In this document: piece after piece, positions 1-10,204 of the stretch
Position numbering within the stretch: position 1 is the stretch's first letter
How the letters are laid out: the number at the start of each line of letters is the position of its first letter
Assembly (NCBI RefSeq): GCF_002865645.1
Contig: NW_020194684.1
Coordinates: forward strand, 6,245,565-6,309,564
Origin: Hyaloscypha bicolor E
Taxonomy: Eukaryota > Ascomycota > Leotiomycetes > Helotiales > Hyaloscyphaceae
DNA length: 64,000 bases
Direction of reading: 5' to 3'
Notes under the pieces: model-generated
Seen by the model: the letters and a program-made list of their open reading frames with translations, nothing else
What the model was told of the DNA's origin: nothing
Databases searched by the model: none
Program-made: the position numbers and the translations under genes

Positions 1-173
1 AGGATGGGCGGGGCTTGAAGCTGGAAGGGCTTTGGCTTGAGGAGGCTCCACTCGGGCTTGACATTTGGCGATTGCGATAAGCGCCTGGGAATTTAGGACG
101 CAATAATAGCAAACCGAAGTTTTCCCGAATGAAAAGAGGCATCATTCATAAATTGTGTTTTTGAATGTTTACA
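1..173. other. Noncoding edge, 3' flank of the cyclophilin gene
   Basis: No reading frame of note is visible. This is the downstream flank of the minus-strand cyclophilin gene and probably carries its 3' UTR. Confidence 0.4.
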
Positions 174-2126
174 TTACATGATCTCTATATTGAGAATCTT
201 GATATCCTCCTCTAGCTTCTCCTTGTACACCTTCGCATTCTCAATTTTGTGGATTATATCCAACCCCTGAATAGCTCTTCCGAAAATCGTGTGTTTATTG
301 TCAAGCCAAGCCTGCACGGGATTAGCAGATGTCAATAAGTGTATGATGTGAGAACTTACTGTCTTATCTGTCGTTATAAAGAACTGGCTTCCATTCGTGT
401 TGGGGCCTGCATTGGCCATGCTAACTGTGTATGGCTTGTCATGCTTGAGGGTACTGAATTCATCCTCGAATTCCTTTCCCCAGATACTCTCTCCGCCTGT
501 CCCGTCTCCAAGTGGGTCTCCACATTGAATCATGAATTTTCGGATAACTCTGTGGAAAATGGTGTTGTTGTAGTACCCCTGTTTTGAATGCACAACGAAG
601 TTTTCCACAGCTTTCGGAGCAGCGTCTGGGAAAAGACGGATGTGGATATCCCCATAAGTAGTGTGGATAATGGCAGCTGTTCCAGTCTCAGCTGCTTTGG
701 CCTCAACAGCCTTTTTCGCATGAGGATTCGTGGGCTTCTCATTCTGGACATCTCGCTCGGATTTCGAGATGTTCTCATCATTGGTAAACATATAAAACCG
801 TACTTTACCAACTCCAGTCGTAAAGAGAATTGGATCTCGTGCTTCCGATTCTTGAAGAAGTGGGTTATTCGAGGCTGCCATAGCAACAGTCGTGATCCCT
901 TTCTTTTGCGGTTGTCCTTGGTACATAGCAATGCTGAGAGGTCTGAAATTCTCATCCTTTCCATACACCTTGACCACCCGGTTCGTGTAGGTGTTCAACA
1001 CCTTGGTTCCCAGCATCGATCCATAAATGATGAAATGTCCAGTTTCATCGAAGATGACATTGACCTTATTTCGGAAGGCTGGATTGTCAAGCTCTCGCTC
1101 TACTCCAAGCCGACGTCCAAACTCAAGGTCTTCGAGTTTTTGAAGAGCTGTACCAGCTTGCTGCATCTCTTCTATCGTCTGTAGTGACTCGTCGTAAGTC
1201 CTGTAGAGTTTTCCTGTTGGGAAATTAAACACCCGTATTTTCCGGTCCGGGAAGGAAAATGTCGCAAATTGTGATCCCGAAGGAGAAATCGTCAGCGAGG
1301 CGGGGGTCGATTTCGCCTTCTTGAACTCGAAGAGATCCGTAGAGCTCTTGTATTCGAAGACGTTGTTCGGTTTCTCGTAGCTTCCTGGGCGCCAATACTC
1401 GATCATCCCATTCTCGTCCGCTGAAATGACACAGTCGTATGCATCATTGAAAGCCATTAACGATACCACGCTTCTATGAAGCCCTGAAATCGTATGTATT
1501 GGCTCCTGGTTCTCTCCTCTCCCATCATATATCCTAATCGTATGGTTGACTTCGTCCGAGACCGCAAGCAAAGGTAGGGAAGCCCCACGCTTGTGTATCC
1601 AACACACGCATTTTGGAGTGAACTCCACAGTCAACATAGACAGCAGATCAAAAGTCATAACATCGAAAATCTTGATGCTCTTGTCCGCTCCAGCTGTGGC
1701 AAAGCTCCTCCCGTCCGCGCTCACAGACACACTCTTGATCTCCCCATTATGCGCCCTAAACTCCTTAACGAATTCAATTCCTTCCGCACCTTTCTTCCAG
1801 AACTTGACAACGCCGTCCACGGAGCTGGTAATTAGGAAGTCGGTCAGGGGTGTCATGGTCACGAAAGCCAGCTGCTCTTTATGCATCAAGGATTTCGAGT
1901 AGCGCGCCGAAGTTGGAAGGGCTGAAATATAGAGCTTTTCGTAGGGAAGCTTGCGACGCTTCTTCTTGGGTGCATCAGTAGAGGGGAGCTGTGGTCCCAT
2001 GTCGTCGTCCGAAGAGGAGTCTGTTTTAAACATCAGGTGAGTCCTTGAGGGATTGGGATCTGGCTTACTGTCGTCGTCCGATCGACTCCTCTTCTTGGAT
2101 TGTGTTTCTGAATCATCTCCTGTCAT
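174..2126 (-). CDS. cyp15: WD40-repeat peptidyl-prolyl cis-trans isomerase (PPWD1/Cyp15 type)
   Basis: Predicted nuclear cyclophilin of the PPWD1 family, which isomerises Xaa-Pro bonds and associates with the spliceosome (family knowledge). The N terminus is Lys/Arg-rich with [11 protein letters not shown] and PKKKRRKLP, likely nuclear signals. WD40-like blocks follow ([33 protein letters not shown]). The C-terminal ~160 residues are a cyclophilin domain with [14 protein letters not shown] (catalytic Arg), GSQFFIT and [11 protein letters not shown]. One 48-nt intron at 312-359 (GTAAGT...CAG, branch TGCTAAT) is in frame without stops; removing it restores the family sequence DKT-AWLDNKH. Product 634 aa. 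I chose the ATG at 2126 because MTGDDSETQ resembles the start expected for the family; an in-frame ATG at 2183 would add 19 residues. The next gene is divergent, with about 230 bp between starts. Confidence 0.93.
   Translation of the reverse strand: MTGDDSETQSKKRSRSDDDSKPDPNPSRTHLMFKTDSSSDDDMGPQLPSTDAPKKKRRKLPYEKLYISALPTSARYSKSLMHKEQLAFVTMTPLTDFLITSSVDGVVKFWKKGAEGIEFVKEFRAHNGEIKSVSVSADGRSFATAGADKSIKIFDVMTFDLLSMLTVEFTPKCVCWIHKRGASLPLLAVSDEVNHTIRIYDGRGENQEPIHTISGLHRSVVSLMAFNDAYDCVISADENGMIEYWRPGSYEKPNNVFEYKSSTDLFEFKKAKSTPASLTISPSGSQFATFSFPDRKIRVFNFPTGKLYRTYDESLQTIEEMQQAGTALQKLEDLEFGRRLGVERELDNPAFRNKVNVIFDETGHFIIYGSMLGTKVLNTYTNRVVKVYGKDENFRPLSIAMYQGQPQKKGITTVAMAASNNPLLQESEARDPILFTTGVGKVRFYMFTNDENISKSERDVQNEKPTNPHAKKAVEAKAAETGTAAIIHTTYGDIHIRLFPDAAPKAVENFVVHSKQGYYNNTIFHRVIRKFMIQCGDPLGDGTGGESIWGKEFEDEFSTLKHDKPYTVSMANAGPNTNGSQFFITTDKTVSSHIIHLLTSANPVQAWLDNKHTIFGRAIQGLDIIHKIENAKVYKEKLEEDIKILNIEIM
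312..359 (-). other. 48-nt in-frame intron in the cyclophilin domain
   Basis: Read on the minus strand it begins GTAAGT and ends CCGTGCAG, with TGCTAATC as a branch-like site. It is exactly 16 codons and contains no stop. If retained it would insert 16 residues directly before the conserved Trp of the cyclophilin active-site loop. Confidence 0.85.
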
Positions 2127-2358
2127 CTCTAGGTTGGTGATCTGTGTTGAGAAATGACATGCAACGAGAACAATGAACTTCATGTAAGGCTGAGAAAGGC
2201 AAATTATTTTGCAGCACCAAATGCGGCCTAGCGCGCGGCTGACATTGAAGAGAACAACACCACCGCTTCAAGGCTCCACACCTCCGTCAGCAATCGTTCC
2301 CATCCCAAATCGCGTTCGCAATAGATTCCTTTCTTGTACATTGTTCAGACGTCACACA

Positions 2359-3137
2359 ATGGCAACCTCATCTCCCAGCCTAGCGACCTACCACCCTCTC
2401 CAACGCCTCGCATCTCCCTCCCGAGGCGTGTCAGCCGTGATCCATCTTATGGGCATCGTCTCCTTCACCCTCTCCTACAAATACCTCATCGACTTCCCAA
2501 CGCATATCAACGACTCCTATGGCTGGCACTGGCAACACCTGACGATCCTTGGCCTCACCGTCGCGTACGCAACCTTCGTAGTCGGCTTGCTCGCCGACTT
2601 GACACTCTCCCCCAAGTTCTTCTTGATCAAGAACACGCTTTCACTCTGCAGCGCGCCGCTGGAAGTCTTGATCAGTATCTTGTATTGGGGACTATGTGCG
2701 ATTGATAGGGGCTTGGTCGTTCCGCCCGAGATCCATCTTGCTCCACTGGCAGATGTTGGCTTCCATGCTGCGCCGTCGATATTATTGGTGATCGATTTAT
2801 TGTTTCTGAGCCCGCCGTGGACGATAAATGCGCTGCCCGCCATGGGATTGAGTTCCGCGATCGCGGTGGCATATTGGGCTTGGGTGGAGCAATGTTACAA
2901 GCATAACGGATTGTGAGTGCTGGGGAAAACCTCTTGCGAATATTATGGCTAATGAGAAACAGTTACCCTTATCCTTTGTTTGAGGTTTTAGATACGCCTA
3001 GAAGGATTTTACTGTTTGCGGGTGCGGCTGCTATGATGACTGGGAGCACGATTATGCTTCGATGGCTTTATAGGAAGGTCAATCGCTTGTCAGCTAGAGA
3101 AAAGAGAAGTGTGCCAGGGAATGTGAAGGGTGAATAG
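2359..3137 (+). CDS. AIG1/FAR-17a-like integral membrane protein
   Basis: Two exons, 2359-2912 and 2963-3137, joined across a 50-nt intron (GTGAGT...AACAG) to give 242 aa. The joined reading frame is ...CYKHNGFYPYPLFEVL. Hydrophobic segments are spaced as in the androgen-induced gene 1 / FAR-17a family: GVSAVIHLMGIVSFTLSYKY, LTILGLTVAYATFVVGLLAD, LEVLISILYWGLCAID, PSILLVIDLLFLSPPW and ILLFAGAAAMMTGSTIMLRW. Family members in animals hydrolyse fatty-acid esters of hydroxy fatty acids; whether the fungal protein does so is inference. The ATG at 2359 is preferred over an in-frame ATG at 2209, because the added 50 residues are low in structure and the family starts near the first helix. Confidence 0.85.
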
Positions 3138-3568
3138 ATGCATGTGGGTGTTAGACTTAGAGAACTAGAAAACACAAATCCCGTTCCCGCATAAAGAACA
3201 TCTCGCCGAAACAATTATTCTCTTTATGGCTTTCATTTATCCTATTCATGGGCTTTCCCTCGTTGCTGAAGTCAGCCCACTTGCATCGTTCCTCATCTTT
3301 TCTGCTTACAACCTCGCTTATCTTCACAAACTGCTGCTCCAGATCTCTATCAAATTTCAGGCCACGCTCCACATTGGTTATCTCTTACTCGAATCTACAC
3401 CATGGCACCTCCAAAATTCATTACCTCGTCTGCATGAAGCGGTTTTCAACAACTCATTCGAATTGCAAGACAAGGCTATTAGTCAGTCGACGGCCAAAGC
3501 ATCGAAGCCGGTGCTCCCCGCCTTCCCAAGGGGTCCCGCCTCTTTTGGTCTAATTATATGGAAGTCTT
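3138..3568. other. Intergenic, no confident gene
   Basis: Short overlapping ORFs occur but none has recognisable features. A stretch near 3490-3580 reads as a plausible coding fragment (VDGQSIEAGAPRLPKGSRLF) before a stop. It may be the eroded 5' part of the RNase H-like pseudogene that follows. Confidence 0.35.
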
Positions 3569-3935
3569 ATGAACCCGTCGCAGATGGTGCGTCAGGTGAT
3601 TCTTTCGGGCACCCATTTGGTGGCTGCCCAGTGCAGGTCGAAAATCTGCAAGCGTGCTCCTTTGTACCACGATGACTTATATAATGTCGAGAGCGCTGGG
3701 AGAAGCCGGGATGGAAAGGTATCAATCTACAAGGCGAATCATCGCCCATCAAGAACCAGAACTTGTGGAAACTTTTTCTCACAGCGGTTCGACAGTTCCA
3801 TCGGATGGTACAAACGTAGTTTTCTGGCGGATTCCTAGAGAGTGGAATGAGAGAGCGGACGAATTTGCGAAGGCAATTGCGAGGGGAAGGGAGGTGCCCA
3901 ACTTCAGCGTGATTGTGCCGAAGGGTCCGAAATCC
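3569..3935 (+). pseudogene. Decayed RNase H-like domain gene
   Basis: Pieces of a fungal RNase H-like domain occur in order but in three different frames. First comes YHDDLYNVESAG, at the place of the acidic TDSEYVVEGA-like segment. Then ERWEKPGWKG...KNQNLWKLFLTAV (from about 3691) matches the NGW...NRDLW block. Last, VVFWRIPREWNERADEFAKA (from about 3810) matches the highly conserved C-terminal WRIPREWN-AD motif. At least two frameshifts and stops separate them, so no intact protein is possible. The family is seen in many filamentous fungi as stand-alone proteins. Splicing alone would not easily account for the frame changes, because no canonical introns lie at the breaks. Confidence 0.6.
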
Positions 3936-5600
3936 GTCGACTTCAGGCCCATATCGGAATATCAGTTTCTTTGTAGGGTCGAGTCTCATTCGACGTTGCC
4001 AGGTTGGAGCCATTGCATTTTCATCTTAATGCATGTTCAGAAATTGAGCATAAGCAAGGAGTTTGGTTGTTGGGTTGCTGGAGTTTTCGCTACATACCCA
4101 CTAATTTGCGAAAACTTGTTGTAGTAATTGGGAGGTTTGGACATGGAGTGGTGTTCGTGAATGGTGGCATGGATGAGGTATGTGCCTTGCAAGAAGCAGG
4201 CGCGGATGAAAGATGGCTTTAATATGTGCAGCACGGTTTCTCCCATCATATCCAAGTATGAGCGAACCTATTTTGAGAACCAAAACATATGGCTGTGCCG
4301 TTGTACCTCCAGTCTCTTCTAGATCGACAACTTGACTTCTCGGAAAGTTTCCACAACTACCCATCTCGGCATGCTTGAAAATGAAGCGTGAGGTTGGTGA
4401 GGTTTGAGTGTGCCGCATCCAACTACTGCACCGACCGTCCAAAAATTCGACACTTGTGTACGAGGTTCCGCACTCGTCCCAGTATCTTGAGGCATCGAAA
4501 GGTATAGTACACGGCTTAATCAGTGAGTCTGATGAATGTTCTGAAGCATACTCCTCATGGGGCGGCGATGGCATAGTGAAGTCGGAAAGTCATTACTTCT
4601 GAGGTCCGAGGGCTTGAAGCGAACGACGAAGCTTTCCCGCCGGTACTTGACATGTGAGATACTGAGAAGTGTGGTCGACCTTTTGGATTAGGTGATTGTA
4701 CCGGACTCCACTGGGTCATTCGCTAGTCAGTGAGCCGTGTATTCCCCGGATTCTGGTAAAAATCACCGGTACATCGAAGCTTGTCACATTAGACATGTAT
4801 GTGCCCCTTTGAACGGCGCGGCTCTCATGTTTCGCTACACTTCTGGAACCTGTTCAGCAGACAAGGCATGATCAACTCGCATCAACACCAGTACGAAGCT
4901 TACGGTGCCAACTCTCACCGAGTGGCCCTCAATGGCTATCTCGATATAGAACTGGTCTAACTGGCGAGTGAGGACCAGCAGCTCCGGCGATCGCTGTCAG
5001 CATGTTGTGCAGGGACCTCCTCGTCGGATTCATTCAGGTCCACTGGAACATAACACCAACCCGCTCTCGTTCTCCGATGAAAGCGCCTCCTTCGTGATTT
5101 GAATTTTTTTTACGGTGGTTGCGGAAGGCCGTGATACGGAGGGCCGGAAGCGAGTGATGTGCCAGCGCAGGTCCGAAGGTGGTGGCCGGATTCTGCATGC
5201 AGGTATGCCGCATCCCCCGCCTTCCCGCATCATCATCCCGCCGCATCCACCTGCACAGGCTGCCAACTAAAAAGGCTAAATTGCCTGCTTTCTCAGCCCC
5301 AACTTTTTGCTCGGAAAAGAGCCAATCCCAATCAGCTTGCTCTCTCCTTCATCTACCGGTTATTTCAGTTGATGCACCGCGAGGCCCCGAATTTGGGCCA
5401 CCTTTTCGGGACTCTTTCTGTATGGTGGCGTTTGAGATCGACCGCGTAGTCACCCGTTTGAAAGCTCATCGGCAGGTGTCATTCCGTGCCCCCCTACCTC
5501 GGTCTAACATCTTAAAACAACCTCCCTTCTGTGTTTTCTTCCATCATTGTTCCCCAAACTTACTTGAAAAACCTATTTCAAACTCAATTCAACCAGCACC
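3936..5600. other. Intergenic, promoter side of the oxidoreductase gene
   Basis: About 1.7 kb without a confident gene. A minus-strand ORF of 157 codons (4101-4574) has reasonable composition but no motif I recognise, and I do not call it. The last few hundred bases are pyrimidine-rich and presumably hold the promoter and 5' UTR of the gene starting at 5601. Confidence 0.4.
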
Positions 5601-6773
5601 ATGTCGACGACACACGAGATCGTGATCCTAGGAGCCCATCACGGAGGGGTGAACGCGGCCCATTATCTGCTTCGACACGTAATCCCACCGCTCTCAAAGC
5701 TGACACCGGATGTTTTATATCACATCACAATTGTGTCTCCAAACACCGACTTCTACTGGAATGTTGCAACTCCGCGCCATCTCGTCAGCGAGGAATTGAT
5801 TCCTTCAGAAAGCGTGTGGTTATCTATCGCCGCCGCATTTGCGAAATACGATCAAAAGACCATCACATTCATCCAAGGAAAAGCAACAGCTCTCACCCCC
5901 AAATCACGAACCGTAACAATCACAACATCAACAAATCAGACCCAAGATGTGGTTTATTCGACACTCGTCATCGCAACAGGCAGCTCATACGCTTCTCCGC
6001 TCTGGCAAATCAACGAAAGCGACTCCGTCACCAAAACAGAGATCGCACGCATCCGAGGCTCCTTGAAGAACGCCCGATCAGTCTTAATCTCAGGAGGTGG
6101 CGCGGTCGGTGTTGAAACTGCAGGCGAAATCAGCTCTTACTACCCGAACAAAAGCATCACCTTGCTCTCCGGAACAACCCGTCTTCTGATCCGGCTCACT
6201 GCATACAATAGCGCACAAGCTGAGTCGAACTTGAAGACTCTCGGGGTCAAGACGCTGCACAATTTGCGTGTCACGTCTGTGAAGAAGAATGAAGAAGGGG
6301 GTACGACGCTGGGATTCTCGGATGGGTCAATGAGACCGGTTGATGTGTTCATCGATGCTACAGGTCCCACGCCAAATACGACGTTCTTACCTCCATCGTG
6401 GGTTGATACTCGAGGGCACGTGATTGTTGATCCCCTGACCCTGAGGACGAAGATCGAGGGTGTGTATGCTGTTGGTGATGTGGCGAACTACTGCGATGGG
6501 GGCATCGTCTCGACTGGTAACGGCATTTCGCCGGTTTGCACGAGTATTGGGATTGATATTGCCAAGGCTGCAGGGAAGGAGATTCCGTTTACGCAGAAGA
6601 CGTATAAGGGGATAGGGGAGACGCAGTTTGTCCCCACCGGACCTAGTGGGGGCGTGGGACAGCTGTTTGGCTGGTGGATCCCGAGTTGGTTGGTTTGGTT
6701 GGTGAAGAGTCGGACGTTCTTTGTTAGTATGGCGAAGGGGGCCGTGGAGGGAGGGAATGTTGTGAAGCCTTGA
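5601..6773 (+). CDS. AIF/FSP1-like FAD-dependent pyridine nucleotide-disulphide oxidoreductase
   Basis: Intronless, 390 aa. The N terminus carries a dinucleotide-binding motif (VILGAHHGGVNAAHYLLRH) for FAD. A second Rossmann motif for NAD(P)H lies mid-protein (VLISGGGAVGVETAGEIS). The C-terminal FAD motif is VYAVGDVANYCDGG. This order is that of the AIF/AMID (FSP1) group of flavoproteins, which pass electrons from NAD(P)H to quinones or similar acceptors; the substrate here is unknown. No mitochondrial presequence is evident. The C terminus has an aromatic, hydrophobic stretch (GWWIPSWLVWLVKS) that could attach the protein to a membrane. The ATG context CACCATGTC is good for a fungal start. 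Confidence 0.88.
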   Translation: MSTTHEIVILGAHHGGVNAAHYLLRHVIPPLSKLTPDVLYHITIVSPNTDFYWNVATPRHLVSEELIPSESVWLSIAAAFAKYDQKTITFIQGKATALTPKSRTVTITTSTNQTQDVVYSTLVIATGSSYASPLWQINESDSVTKTEIARIRGSLKNARSVLISGGGAVGVETAGEISSYYPNKSITLLSGTTRLLIRLTAYNSAQAESNLKTLGVKTLHNLRVTSVKKNEEGGTTLGFSDGSMRPVDVFIDATGPTPNTTFLPPSWVDTRGHVIVDPLTLRTKIEGVYAVGDVANYCDGGIVSTGNGISPVCTSIGIDIAKAAGKEIPFTQKTYKGIGETQFVPTGPSGGVGQLFGWWIPSWLVWLVKSRTFFVSMAKGAVEGGNVVKP

Positions 6774-7209
6774 GGGCTCGAAGCGAGAAGGTGGGGGGTT
6801 TCTTTGGGCAGCGTTGGCGCTTGGATGGTTTGATTTGATGATGCGTTAATCACTTCAGGAATTGACAGGACACCCAGATGTCTGAACTCTGCAGTTTTGC
6901 TTTCCTTGCAAGAGCTAAGTCTTCGTGCCAAATCCCAGACGCAGCCACACTGATCTCATTGGCGAGTGCCAGCCACGACGGTGCAGCCTCACGTCCTCTG
7001 GCCTATGGGAGGAATTTGGCGTTATGCAAGATACTTTTGCGCGGCAGGATCTCTTGCCACGCAAGCGATTGGATCGCGAGTGCCATCAAGGTTCCGAGAG
7101 CCTTGCCAACAACCCCCATATATACCTCTCTTACATCCGCTGGAAATAGCGAACTATCATCATCATTATTTCTGCAAGATTTATACTCCAAGCCAAACGA
7201 GCTTTCATC
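6774..7209. other. Intergenic, promoter of the Clr5-domain gene
   Basis: About 430 bases between two plus-strand genes. No ORF with recognisable content. It should hold the 3' end of the oxidoreductase transcript and the promoter of the next gene. Confidence 0.35.
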
Positions 7210-8909
7210 ATGGATTTCGCTCCTAGCACTTCGCTGTCCATTCCTTTGACGCCTGCTCAGTCGCATTCGAAAGACGAATGGGAGCAGAAACGTCCCCTCA
7301 TCACGCAACTCTACCGTGATGAAGGGAAGACCCTTGAAAACGTCAGGTCCGTTCTTGGACAGCAATCATTTCGACCAACGTGAGTCGTCCCTTAGACTAT
7401 CTCTCTCGCGGTTCAAGAGTTGACAACTCCCAGGGCCGCCATGCTCAAGAAACGCATCAAGAAATGGGATTTAGATCGGAACCACAAGCAGGCAGATATG
7501 TTGTATGCTGTGAAGATTGCCCTTGAAAGGGAATCCCAGGGGAAGAAATCGGCGTTCCTCATCCGGGGTCGTGTGGTCACTTTTGATGAGGTGCAGCATT
7601 ACTTCCGGAGGAAAGGCGTTCGGGATCTGAGATCTCTCGTGAAGGATGCCGATGTCGCGCGGCCAACGACTCGCATTGAATGGCACACACCTGAACCGGC
7701 CAATATCCCAGTTCAAAGCGGAGATCGCCCTGTCTCTAGTATTGTTGCTACCCAGTCCTTCGAGAACGATCTTTGTCGATCCAGCTCTGGCATTACGGTG
7801 ATACCTGATCCAAACCAGGTGGGGGGTGTGTTACGCCAGTCTCTAGAGCTCAGCCAACTCGATCAACTCTTACATTGTGGTCGCGACTACTACAACAGCT
7901 GTTTTGAAGGGCGAGATTGGAAAATACAACAAGAGATTTTCGAGATCACCTCTTTGGAATCTTTCTATCACAACCTATCCGACGGCCATAATCTGGTTAA
8001 TGCTGGCCAAGTAAATGTTGCCTTCGAACACTTTGACAGGGCTTTCGGCCTCATCAAGGGCCTTCTGGAGAAAGGGACTCTGCTGTTTCTGCCATACTTG
8101 TATCACATTTTGTTGCCATGGCAACAAATCCAACAGCAGGATGTGCTACTGAATATGCTTGAATTCATCTCTCAGATGATACGCACAAGATTCCCTCATT
8201 TACGTCCTGTCCAGCAATCTCTGGCCCTCTTACACGGAATGTCTGTTGAGCAGAGATACAATTGTTCTACTCGAGTGTTCCAAAGCCTTTTGAATCGATT
8301 GCAAGGCGTGTTCCTCGACGATGTGCCAGATGAATCGCAACTTGGAGAAGCTTCAAAAGTGCTTTGTCCATCTGGGCCACTGAATTCTTGCCTGGGGCCA
8401 CCAAGTCCCGACAACTATAGAAAGATGGCTCTTGCGGTCTGGCAATTATATCGAGACGCTGAGAGGCCGCCCTACCGCCGCACTCATTCTTGTGGGACAA
8501 GGGGAATCTGGGCTCATAGGGTAGTTCAAGAAGCTATGAACGTAAAAATCTCCTCCCGCTCCTCCGGTAACTTCGATATCGTTGAGCTAATATTTGGCCG
8601 TGATAGTACCAGACCCTCGAGGAGTCGGAAGAGTGGTGGGCATTTACGACATCAGGGCAAAACGACCCCTTGCGGTCAGCAGTTGTCAATATTGATGTGC
8701 ACGGGCCAGGATATATTCTGGGTCCCATCAATTCCAGACCACTGACGACTGCCGCTTTGCAGCAACTGGATGCAGAGCTGCTCAAAGAAGATCTCCCTCC
8801 AAAGAAGAGTCCACGCCCTCGCCAACATGATGCTCTCAGACCACAAAAGCGAAGACTTGGCAGGGGGCAAGGAAGAATCCAACAACCGTCAGCGAGGTCT
8901 TCGTTTTGA
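7210..8909 (+). CDS. Clr5-domain protein
   Basis: Three exons, 7210-7379, 7434-8541 and 8613-8909, give 524 aa. Intron 1 (7380-7433, GTGAGT...CCCAG) and intron 2 (8542-8612, GTAAAA...ACCAG) keep the frame: FRPT-AAMLKKR and QEAMN-TLEESEEWW. The first ~70 residues form a Clr5 domain: EWEQKRPLITQLYRDEGKTL, then KKRIKKWDLDRN, the usual DNA-binding-like N-terminal module of many fungal proteins named after S. pombe clr5. The middle is helical and may contain TPR-like repeats (NAGQVNVAFEHFDRAFGLIK). The C terminus is basic (KKSPRPRQHDALRPQKRRLG), consistent with nuclear location. If intron 2 were missed, the ORF would run on to 8745 with an unrelated tail. Confidence 0.8.
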
Positions 8910-9207
8910 GTATCTCTCAAAGTCTGAGGATACTGAAACAATTTTCTTTGTTCCGTCTAAATGTTCCAGCCTCTGGCATCATCTTCTAAAAAGAAAAGAT
9001 GATCCGCCCCCCGGAGATCATCTGAGGAAGACACACTTGGGGATTTCATTGTCCTTGTTTCAGCTTCCGAGACCTCGATGACTCGCAGAGAATATAAACC
9101 CATTCTCCTCCCTCGACTCCATCCACCCAACACCACACTACACTACAACACACCGCACCGCACCCTGTATCTATCCAACTATCTCCACCCCTTTAATCCA
9201 ATCAACA

Positions 9208-9495
9208 ATGACCAACGCCGACGCAGACCCAGAATCCGGTGTCTCACCTCATTCAGAACACTCCCCTCCAACCAGCATCAACTCCACGACAAGCACAGTC
9301 TGGAAAGATGGACTCGCATTTGCGATCGTCGTCTTCATATTAGCGGCATTTGTGATTGGCCTCTTAGTTTTGATCGAAGCCTGGACACGAAGCAGCAAAC
9401 AACACCATTCTGACGCTAAGTCCCAGAAAGGGGCGGACTTTGCGAGGCACATATATAAGAGGTACTGGTCCAGGATTCAGTTTGGAGAAGATTAG
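9208..9495 (+). CDS. Small single-pass membrane protein, unknown function
   Basis: Intronless, 95 aa. Residues 1-30 are Ser/Thr/Pro-rich and acidic. One strong transmembrane helix follows (FAIVVFILAAFVIGLLVLIE), then a short basic tail with aromatic residues (HIYKRYWSRIQFGED). The start context AACAATGACC is good and the upstream region is the CA-rich type common before fungal starts. I do not recognise a family. Coding status rests on composition, start context and the clean helix. Confidence 0.6.
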   Translation: MTNADADPESGVSPHSEHSPPTSINSTTSTVWKDGLAFAIVVFILAAFVIGLLVLIEAWTRSSKQHHSDAKSQKGADFARHIYKRYWSRIQFGED

Positions 9496-10204
9496 ATGAG
9501 CGCTGCGCGGCTGGATCGCACCACCTCTTTGGATATTCGAGTAATGAATGTGGTGATGTTGGAATAAGAGGTTGTTGTTCGAGACAGGGATGCGAAGCCT
9601 GGGGAAGGAACTGTCTTCGATGTATCCATGTAGCCTGTGAATCACACTCTTTTGAATACGACCACACACGGGTTATCTCAACACATGTCCCAAATGTTCT
9701 ACAAGTTGTGGAACTTCCAAGTCTCGGGTCGCTGAAGAGACCTTCAGCCTTGCCCTTTCCGCGTGCGAATATTTGCCGAGATCGAAGTTACCTTACCCCT
9801 TAATCTCTTGATTCTCTGCAAGTAATCTTGAATCATGTGGTCACCGATATGGTGGTTGAAAGGAGGTGAATATTGGCTTTGTCGATATAGCTGAAGGCTC
9901 AGCTGGATAGGGGTTTATTAAAAGCGCAGCTTTTTCTTAAGCTCCAACCCCCCCCCCCCCCCCCCCCCCCCCGCGTGACGTGGCGCCCGCCATGGGTTCC
10001 ATTTCTATCACGTGCCAGAAAAGGCAAATCACATGCATCGTGCCCTAGCCTCGTTGACGAAGCATCTCTCAGCTCAACATGCTCACTCACGTCTCCCAAA
10101 TCTCTTCACAACATATGCACCCTCGATAGAAACTTCCTTTAATCGTTGTATACGCTTAAATTATCACCATATATAACCACAACCTGCCGCCGAATCTCTC
10201 CGCA
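9496..10204. other. Intergenic with C25 tract
   Basis: About 700 bases between plus-strand genes with no supported ORF. The notable item is the run of 25 C residues at 9948-9972, roughly 230 bp upstream of the next start codon. Confidence 0.45.
9948..9972 (+). repeat. Poly-C homopolymer, 25 nt
   Basis: An uninterrupted run of 25 C residues, followed by GCGTGACGTGGCG. It lies in the presumed promoter of the membrane-protein gene at 10205. Its length is prone to polymerase slippage and to sequencing error, so the exact count should not be trusted. Confidence 0.9.

Noticed and set aside
4101..4574. 157-codon minus-strand ORF with fair amino-acid composition
   Set aside because: No motif, no clear splice partner and no supporting neighbour. 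It overlaps other ORFs of similar quality.
6878..7365. Overlapping ORFs on both strands around 6.9-7.3 kb
   Set aside because: They overlap the real Clr5 exon 1 (7210-7379), whose frame continues across an intron into exon 2.
8670..8745. C-terminal tail of the unspliced Clr5 ORF and a separate ORF starting at 8670
   Set aside because: A 71-nt intron (8542-8612) explains both: the 8670 frame is the real third exon.
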